NCBI GenBank assembly: GCA_016786525.1
Contig: JAEUVW010000263.1
Span: 1-6,187 of the forward strand
DNA: 6,187 nt
Source: Chitinophagaceae bacterium
GTDB lineage: Bacteria; Bacteroidota; Bacteroidia; Chitinophagales; Chitinophagaceae
Direction: 5' to 3'
The notes beneath the pieces were generated by a model. It did no database searches. It was not told the origin of the DNA and saw only the letters and a program-made list of their open reading frames with translations. A program made the translations under genes and the position numbers. This document shows positions 1 to 4,660 of this stretch, piece after piece; within the stretch, counting starts at the first letter, position 1, and the number at the start of each line of letters is the position of its first letter.

Positions 1-205
1 AGAATTTGATATCGACCTCGAAGAATTCAGCGATGAGATCGACGAGTGGGTTATCGACGAGTTCAAGAAAGTAGGCTATGATACCGCCCTGAGCATCCTG
101 GGCCCCAGTGTGGAAGAACTGGCCCGCCGTACCGACCTGGAGGAAGAAACGATCCGCGACGTACAGCGTATCCTCAGGGAGGAATTTGACCGCGAGGAAG
201 AATAG
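1..205 (+). CDS. nusA: Transcription termination/antitermination factor NusA, C-terminal end (partial)
   Basis: The reading frame is open from base 2 and ends with TAG at 203-205, giving the last 67 residues of a protein whose start lies outside the window. NusA binds RNA polymerase and nascent RNA and modulates pausing, termination and antitermination in the cytoplasm. The visible tail is strongly acidic and helical. It includes the stretches SDEIDEWVIDEFKKVGYDTA and ELARRTDLEEETIRDVQRIL, which resemble the short helical segment after the KH domains in Bacteroidota NusA; the protein ends with an acidic EEFDREEE tail. None of the S1 or KH domains falls in the window. The call rests on resemblance of this tail plus its position directly upstream of infB, matching the conserved rimP-nusA-infB order. 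No frameshift or truncation is visible. Confidence 0.88.
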   Translation, partial: EFDIDLEEFSDEIDEWVIDEFKKVGYDTALSILGPSVEELARRTDLEEETIRDVQRILREEFDREEE

Positions 206-218
206 CATAAATTTAATA

Positions 219-244
219 GGGGTGTACACAGAAGTGTACACCCT
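219..244 (+). promoter_or_regulatory. Perfect inverted repeat / RNA hairpin in the nusA-infB gap
   Basis: The left arm GGGTGTACAC (220-229) and right arm GTGTACACCC (234-243) are exact reverse complements, ten pairs closed by the tetraloop AGAA; a further G-U pair (219/244) is possible. The hairpin begins 14 bases after the nusA stop. It is not followed by a T-run (the next bases are GCAATTGACG), so it does not look like an ordinary intrinsic terminator. It could be an RNA processing or 3'-end stabilising hairpin for the upstream message, an attenuator, or a DNA operator, since each arm contains the palindrome GTGTACAC. The structure is directly visible; the role is inference. Confidence 0.7.
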
Positions 245-276
245 GCAATTGACGTAAAAAGCGTACGTTTGTACAC
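222..276. repeat. Three copies of the palindrome GTGTACAC (two exact, one 7/8)
   Basis: GTGTACAC occurs at 222-229 and 234-241, and TTGTACAC at 269-276. The first two are 12 bases apart start to start, close to one helical turn, and the third starts 35 bases further on. The third overlaps the candidate -7 element of the infB-proximal promoter. Because each copy is self-complementary, any two copies can pair in RNA, so alternative hairpins are possible. This arrangement would suit either a dimeric DNA-binding protein or an RNA switch; the sequence alone does not decide. Confidence 0.6.
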
Positions 277-279
277 TTG
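249..279 (+). promoter_or_regulatory. Candidate Bacteroidota-type promoter for infB
   Basis: TTG at 249-251 is followed after 20 bases by TACACTTG at 272-279. This resembles the Bacteroidota housekeeping promoter form, TTG, about 19-21 bases, TAnnTTTG; the only mismatch is C for the first T of the TTTG part. Transcription would start near 285, leaving a leader of roughly 44 bases before the infB ATG at 329. A better -7 match, TACGTTTG at 264-271, lies just upstream but is only 12 bases from the TTG. infB is probably also read from promoters upstream of nusA. Confidence 0.4.
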
Positions 280-328
280 TTTAAGGCTTATAGAATAAAA
301 CAAGACCATATTATTGACCAAAGAACGA

Positions 329-3300
329 ATGGCTACAGAAAATACAACACCAAGATTACTCGCCGCTGCCAAAGAATTTAATATCGGTAAGGAGACGCTG
401 ATTGAGTTCCTCACCAATAAAAATTTCGAGGTAAACGCAAGCAATCCCAACACCAAGCTCACTGAGGAGATGTATTTCGCGCTTCAGGCAGAGTTTGCGA
501 AAGACAAACTCGTCAAGAAGAAAAGCGACGAGATAGCCCTCCCTAAGGGCCAAAGTACCGATGCCCGCAAGAAAGCTGCGGAGCAGGCGGATACGGCTGC
601 CCCTAAAGCAGCAAAAACGGAGCCCGCAGCTGTGGCCCCTGTAGCCAAAGAGAAAGAATCAAAAACGACAATCGAAGCACCTAAAGTCGGTATCAAAGTG
701 GTGGGCAAGCTGGAAGAAAAACCGGCAGCAGAGAAGGCGGAAAAAGCAGCAGCTAAAAAGGCCGTTGCCGAAGAAGAACCACAGGAAGCCGCTCCCGAAG
801 TGCAGGCTGAAAGCCCGAAAGAAGAAGCCGAACACATTGGCGTCAAACCCCAGAAAGTAGACGGACCCAACATCCTGGGCAAAATCAACCTCGACGATCT
901 GAACCAGTCTACCAGGCCCAAAAAGTCTGCGAAGAAAAAAGACGAGGAAGAAGCAACAGAAAAACCGGTAGCAAAGAAAGCAGCCAAAGAGAAGGTGGCA
1001 GAAGAGGAAAAAGAAGAGGCTGCACCAAAGAAAAAAGCAACAAAGCCGGCTGCCGAAGAAGGCGGTACAGAGGAGGTTTCCGCACCCGTGCAGGAAACAC
1101 CGAAAGAGGCCCCGGAAGTAAAACCGGCTGCCACAACGGCAAGCCCGGCCGCCGAAAGCGACGAGAACCGCCAGGAGCATATCGAAATGAAGGCGCCCAA
1201 ACTGGAAGGTCCGAAAATTATCGGTAAAATAGAATTGCCGCTGAACACCGGCAGCGATAGCCGCGACAGCCGTGAAAAACGCAACCGGAAGCGCATCCCT
1301 GTTCAGAAAAAACCGGAAACTTTCCGCCCCGACCAGCGTGGTCAGGCAGGAGGAGGCCAGGGTACCGGTCGTCCGCCGGCAGGCCCCGGTGCGCCAAGGC
1401 AATCCGGCACCGGTCCTATGGGCAATAACCGCCCGCAGGGTACCGGCTACGGCAACCGTCAGAACAACGACAGGAGAGGCCCGGGTGGTGCAGGTGGCGG
1501 CAGGTTCCAGCCCCAGCAACCGCAGGAGATCGACGCGAAGCAAATCCAGAAAAAGATACACGAGACCCAGAATAAACTGGCCGGTGGCGCCGGACGGGGC
1601 AATACAAAAGCCCAGAAAGCGAAATACCGCCGTGATAAACGTGAGATGATGGCAGAGAAACGCGCTGCCGCAGAGCATGAAGACGGACAAGTACTGAAAG
1701 TGACCGAATTTATCTCCGTAAGCGAGTTTGCCAATATCCTTGACGTACCGTTTACCGACGTCATCAGCAAATGTATGAGCCTGGGCATCATGGTGTCTAT
1801 TAACCAGCGCCTGGATGCCGAGATCATCGAACTGGTGGCCAGCGAGTACAACTACGCGGTAGAATTCATTAACCTCGACCAGAACGAAGAAGAGGAGGAG
1901 GAAGAAGTAGATGCACCGGAAGATATGACCGAGCGTGCGCCGATTGTGACCATCATGGGTCACGTAGACCACGGTAAGACCTCTTTGCTGGATTATATCC
2001 GCGAGGCCAATGTGGTTGCCGGCGAGGCAGGCGGTATCACCCAGCACATCGGTGCCTACCAGGTAAAGACCAAGACCGGTAAGCGCATTACCTTCCTGGA
2101 TACACCGGGTCACGAAGCCTTTACGGCCATGCGTGCCCGTGGTGCCAAAGTTGCCGACGTGGCGGTGATCGTGGTGGCGGCAGACGATGCCATCATGCCC
2201 CAGACAAGAGAGGCGATCTCGCATGCCCAGGCAGCCAACCTGCCTATGATCTTTGCCATCAACAAGATGGATAAAGATGGCGCCAACCCCGAGAAGATCA
2301 AAGAACAACTGGCCGGCATGAACATCCTGGTAGAAGACTGGGGTGGTAAATTCCAGAGCCAGGAGATATCGGCTAAAAAAGGAACCAACATCGACCTGCT
2401 GCTCGAAAAGATCGGCCTGGAGTCGGAACTGCTGGAACTGAAAGCCAACCCGGACAAGTATGCTACCGGTAGCGTGATCGAAGCCTCGCTGGACAAAGGC
2501 CGCGGCTACGTATCTACTGTACTGGTACAAAACGGTACCCTGCACCAGGGCGAAATGATCCTCTGCGGTCAGTACTATGGTAAGATCAAGGCTATGTTCA
2601 ACGAACGCGGACAGCGTGTGGAAAAAGCCGGCCCTTCTACACCGGTACAGATCCTGGGTCTGAACGGCGCACCGCAGGCGGGTGAGAAATTCAAACAATA
2701 CGACGACGAAAACGAAGCCAAAAATATTGCCACACACCGGGCCCAGATCCTGCGCGAGCAGGGTATCCGCGCCCGCAAGCACATTACCCTCGACGAGATC
2801 GGGCGCCGACTGGCACTGGGTAACTTTAAAGAGCTGGCCATCATCATCAAAGGTGACTTTGACGGTTCTGTAGAGGCCCTGAGCGACTCCCTGCAAAAAC
2901 TGTCTACCGAAGAGGTAGCGGTGAATATCGTACACAAAGGGGTAGGACAGATCACGGAGAGCGATGTGTTGCTGGCTACGGCTTCCGACGCCATCATCAT
3001 CGGCTTCCAGGTACGTCCGTCTTCGCAGGCAGGCAAACTGGCCGACCAGGAAAACATCGAGATCCGCAACTACTCTATCATCTACGATGCGATTCAGGAT
3101 GTGAAGAGCGCGATGGAAGGCCTGCTGGAACCCAAAGTGGAAAAGAAAGTGGTGGCCAATATCGAAGTACGCGAAGTGTACAAGATCGGCGGAGTAGGTA
3201 CCATTGCCGGTTGCTATGTGCTGGATGGCAAGATGACCCGCAATACCAAGCTGAATGTGATCCGCCAGGGTATCGTAGTACACTCCGGGGAGCTGTCTTC

Positions 3301-3439
3301 ACTGAAGCGTTTCAAAGACGACGTGAAAGAGGTGAACAACGGCTACGAATGCGGTCTGATGATCAAAAACTACAACGACATACAGGTGGGCGATATCGTG
3401 GAAGGCTACGACGAGGTGGAAACCAAGCGTACGCTGTAG
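329..3439 (+). CDS. infB: Translation initiation factor IF2 (GTPase)
   Basis: IF2 delivers fMet-tRNA to the 30S subunit and promotes 50S joining, hydrolysing GTP. The protein has 1036 residues, longer than E. coli IF2 (890). An N-terminal IF2_N-type helical module spans about 5-55. A Lys/Ala/Glu-rich linker to about 310 carries three repeated GPxIxGKI-like motifs, and a Gly/Arg/Pro/Gln-rich tract covers about 332-400. A second IF2_N-like module (about 459-515) precedes seven consecutive Glu (520-526). The G domain is intact: G1 GHVDHGKT 544-551, G2 GGIT 568-571, G3 DTPGH 591-595, G4 NKMD 645-648, G5 SAKKG 681-685. Domain II starts near 715 and domain III near 830. Domain IV (about 940-1036) has the RFKDDVKEV and GYECGL signatures, with Cys1008 in the fMet-tRNA-binding region. 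ATG at 329 is preferred because the residues after it match IF2 N-termini; in-frame TTG at 314 would add five residues. No clear Shine-Dalgarno is present. Confidence 0.98.
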   Translation: MATENTTPRLLAAAKEFNIGKETLIEFLTNKNFEVNASNPNTKLTEEMYFALQAEFAKDKLVKKKSDEIALPKGQSTDARKKAAEQADTAAPKAAKTEPAAVAPVAKEKESKTTIEAPKVGIKVVGKLEEKPAAEKAEKAAAKKAVAEEEPQEAAPEVQAESPKEEAEHIGVKPQKVDGPNILGKINLDDLNQSTRPKKSAKKKDEEEATEKPVAKKAAKEKVAEEEKEEAAPKKKATKPAAEEGGTEEVSAPVQETPKEAPEVKPAATTASPAAESDENRQEHIEMKAPKLEGPKIIGKIELPLNTGSDSRDSREKRNRKRIPVQKKPETFRPDQRGQAGGGQGTGRPPAGPGAPRQSGTGPMGNNRPQGTGYGNRQNNDRRGPGGAGGGRFQPQQPQEIDAKQIQKKIHETQNKLAGGAGRGNTKAQKAKYRRDKREMMAEKRAAAEHEDGQVLKVTEFISVSEFANILDVPFTDVISKCMSLGIMVSINQRLDAEIIELVASEYNYAVEFINLDQNEEEEEEEVDAPEDMTERAPIVTIMGHVDHGKTSLLDYIREANVVAGEAGGITQHIGAYQVKTKTGKRITFLDTPGHEAFTAMRARGAKVADVAVIVVAADDAIMPQTREAISHAQAANLPMIFAINKMDKDGANPEKIKEQLAGMNILVEDWGGKFQSQEISAKKGTNIDLLLEKIGLESELLELKANPDKYATGSVIEASLDKGRGYVSTVLVQNGTLHQGEMILCGQYYGKIKAMFNERGQRVEKAGPSTPVQILGLNGAPQAGEKFKQYDDENEAKNIATHRAQILREQGIRARKHITLDEIGRRLALGNFKELAIIIKGDFDGSVEALSDSLQKLSTEEVAVNIVHKGVGQITESDVLLATASDAIIIGFQVRPSSQAGKLADQENIEIRNYSIIYDAIQDVKSAMEGLLEPKVEKKVVANIEVREVYKIGGVGTIAGCYVLDGKMTRNTKLNVIRQGIVVHSGELSSLKRFKDDVKEVNNGYECGLMIKNYNDIQVGDIVEGYDEVETKRTL
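671..1237 (+). repeat. Thrice-repeated linear motif within the IF2 linker
   Basis: Three related peptide segments punctuate the low-complexity linker of IF2. Copy 1 is IEAPKVGIKVVGKL (residues 115-128, bases 671-712). Copy 2 is HIGVKPQKVDGPNILGKINL (residues 169-188, ending at base 892). Copy 3 is HIEMKAPKLEGPKIIGKIEL (residues 284-303, ending at base 1237). Copies 2 and 3 are both preceded by Glu and share the pattern EHIxxKxxKhxGPxIhGKIxL, while copy 1 is shorter and lacks the Pro. The coding DNA differs between copies, so conservation appears to be at protein level. Similar GP-x-I/V-x-GKI motifs are, to my recollection, common in Bacteroidota IF2 proteins; their function is unknown to me. 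Confidence 0.75.
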
Positions 3440-3464
3440 TCACTGCCCAATCGGCAATCAATAC

Positions 3465-3509
3465 TATAAAGCGGCCCGGATTGAACATCCGGGCCGCTTT
3501 GTGTTTTAC
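3465..3509 (+). terminator. Strong intrinsic terminator after infB
   Basis: AAAGCGGCCCGGA (3468-3480) and TCCGGGCCGCTTT (3488-3500) form a perfect 13-bp GC-rich stem closed by the 7-base loop TTGAACA. Three more pairs, two of them wobble, can extend the base. The 3' arm ends in TTT and is followed by GTGTTTTAC, giving a broken U-rich tail. It begins 25 bases after the infB stop and very likely ends the nusA-infB transcript. The AAA...TTT ends of the stem could also allow some function on the opposite strand. Confidence 0.9.
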
Positions 3510-3510
3510 T

Positions 3511-3530
3511 GCGGATCGCATCCGCTTTAT
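3511..3530 (+). terminator. Small second hairpin just after the main terminator
   Basis: GCGGAT (3511-3516) and ATCCGC (3520-3525) pair perfectly over six bases around a 3-base loop CGC, followed by TTTAT. It lies ten bases beyond the main infB terminator stem and could act as a backup terminator. The stem is short and the T-run is only three bases, so it may be chance. Confidence 0.35.
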
Positions 3531-3742
3531 TCATAGTCCGGCATGCCCTCCGGAACCTGCTTGCCACAGGCAGCCGGGCAGCGAAAGACCTCTAACCGTA
3601 CAGGTCTTATGTACAGTCGTCATCCGGAAATCTCAGGATAGAGCATAAAAAATATAAGTCGTATTGCATATAAAAAAAGAAAGCACCAACGTTATCTACC
3701 TGTTGTGTGCCGCTGGTGTCTGGTTTTATAAAATGGAAAAGA

Positions 3743-4495
3743 ATGAAAACAAATCTCAAGCTTCTTTTTTACTTTTTTGCCTTGCCGCTCTTCAGCAGGG
3801 CGCAGATACATCCCCAAATAAAGGCAGGAGCAGGGCCTTGCCTTATCCTGCAAGGGTTTCATTACCTGAACGATGAGTTGAATAACCAAAGAAATAATTT
3901 CTATTTCAGGGACCTCAATGAAACCGGGGGAACGCACTTTACGGTGCAGCAACTGATTCCGCTTCAACAGAACTATTTTATCGCCTGGGGCTGCGACATG
4001 GATTATACGCATTTCAGCTTCAGAACTTACGGCGTGCCGGATAAGAGTTTTGCCAATTCAAAATTGTATTTCGATCAGAAACAGGTATGGGCAGATATCC
4101 CGCTAGGGTTTGGCGTACGGATGAAAACCTCTAAAAAGCCGCTCCTGCTGCAGGGAGGTGCCAGCATCGGCATGATCTATAATTTCGATTCGAAAATACG
4201 GTACGACATTTTTAATCCTGATGACGCACACTATGTTGCCTACAGGGCAGGGCTGGACAGAAAGGCTACGCTTAGTTCCGGTATTTGGTTCAAGATCCAA
4301 TATCAGCTGTTTAAATATAATTGCCTTTCTTATAAAGGAATGTGGATAGAGGGAATGATCAGGCAAAACCTGCTGTATAATACTGTACAAACGTTCGAGG
4401 TAGCGTTTACCACCCCTCAGCAGACCTATGCCTATACCTATGCCTACCAGAACAGGACATTGGTAGCAGGCTTATCCTGTCTTTTTGAATTCTAG
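3743..4495 (+). CDS. Secreted protein of unknown function, probable outer-membrane beta-barrel
   Basis: I do not recognise this 250-residue protein as a named family. The ATG at 3743 is chosen because it begins a classic Sec signal peptide: Met-Lys-Thr-Asn-Leu-Lys, a hydrophobic core LLFYFFALPLF, and a likely signal peptidase I cut after SRA at residue 20, leaving Gln21. A purine-rich GGAAAAG lies just upstream. An in-frame GTG at 3707 would put twelve residues ahead of the signal and is less likely. The mature part is rich in aromatic residues and in alternating polar/hydrophobic stretches such as VWADIPLGFGVRM, LLLQGGASIGMIYN and GMWIEGMIRQNLLYN. It ends in Leu-Phe-Glu-Phe; a terminal aromatic is typical of outer-membrane barrels. 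It resembles in style the small OmpA-barrel or PorT-like proteins of Bacteroidota, but that is inference. It appears transcribed apart from infB, behind a terminator. Parts of it look more AT-rich than infB. Confidence 0.8.
   Translation: MKTNLKLLFYFFALPLFSRAQIHPQIKAGAGPCLILQGFHYLNDELNNQRNNFYFRDLNETGGTHFTVQQLIPLQQNYFIAWGCDMDYTHFSFRTYGVPDKSFANSKLYFDQKQVWADIPLGFGVRMKTSKKPLLLQGGASIGMIYNFDSKIRYDIFNPDDAHYVAYRAGLDRKATLSSGIWFKIQYQLFKYNCLSYKGMWIEGMIRQNLLYNTVQTFEVAFTTPQQTYAYTYAYQNRTLVAGLSCLFEF
4424..4447 (+). repeat. 12-bp tandem duplication inside the putative barrel gene
   Basis: ACCTATGCCTAT (4424-4435) is followed directly by ACCTATGCCTAC (4436-4447), eleven of twelve bases identical. It is in frame and encodes Thr-Tyr-Ala-Tyr twice (residues 228-235), near the C-terminus of the putative barrel protein. 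The alternating aromatic pattern would suit a membrane-facing beta-strand or an adjoining turn. Confidence 0.85.
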
Positions 4496-4660
4496 ACTAC
4501 CGGCGTTTTACGGGCAGACGCCGCCAGGCAGGCCTCTTTCCCCAATGCTCCCAACGGTAATAAATGTTGTATCAGCAATTGCGCCTTTTTCACGAAAATG
4601 TATCTGCATTTACCTTATTTACGCTGTAATCATTAAATTGCGGCATATTCATCGCCACTT
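4496..4660. other. Gap before the glycosyltransferase gene, with a weak hairpin
   Basis: These 165 bases hold no gene I can support. Just after the upstream stop, CGGCGT (4501-4506) can pair with ACGCCG (4518-4523) around an 11-base loop; there is no T-run after it, so it is at best a weak terminator. AT-rich sequence from 4592 to 4640 probably contains the promoter of the next gene, but no -33/-7 pair matches well. There is no Shine-Dalgarno before the ATG at 4661, as is common in Bacteroidota. Confidence 0.5.

Larger units (their letters stand above)
3440..3742. other. Noncoding stretch between infB and the next gene
   Basis: About 300 bases with no gene I can support. It contains the infB terminator and the small hairpin listed separately. 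A further possible stem pairs AAGACCT (3585-3591) with AGGTCTT (3602-3608) around a 10-base loop, and a short TCCGG/CCGGA pair lies at 3537-3554; neither has a T-run. Bases 3643-3682 are AT-rich and may carry the promoter of the downstream gene, but I find no convincing TTG/TAnnTTTG pair there. No tRNA or other RNA gene is recognised. Confidence 0.6.

Noticed and set aside
264..271. TACGTTTG, an exact match to the TAnnTTTG -7 element
   Set aside because: The only nearby TTG is 12 bases upstream, too close for a -33 element; the TACACTTG eight bases on has the right spacing and was preferred, though this one cannot be excluded.
314..328. In-frame TTG at 314 as an alternative infB start
   Set aside because: The ATG at 329 begins the sequence resembling known IF2 N-termini; the five extra residues add nothing recognisable and there is no Shine-Dalgarno for the TTG.
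484..1296. A Ser/Ala/Phe-rich minus-strand open frame of 270 codons
   Set aside because: It is the mirror of the Lys/Ala/Glu-rich IF2 linker, whose codons read backwards as Ser, Phe, Leu and Ala; it has no independent support.
659..3283. A very long open frame (874 codons) on the minus strand opposite infB
   Set aside because: infB on the + strand is unmistakable with all GTPase motifs. The antisense translation is rich in Phe, Cys, His and Arg with no recognisable domain, as expected from the biased codon use of the sense gene.
3537..3608. Short inverted repeats in the infB downstream gap as a possible small RNA
   Set aside because: The stems are 5-7 bp with no T-run or promoter that I can support; there is too little for an RNA gene call.
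3664..3876. A short + strand open frame of 70 codons overlapping the start of the barrel gene, with an ATG at 3733
   Set aside because: It overlaps the signal peptide of the larger gene in another frame, has no recognisable motif and stops soon after; it is probably a shadow.
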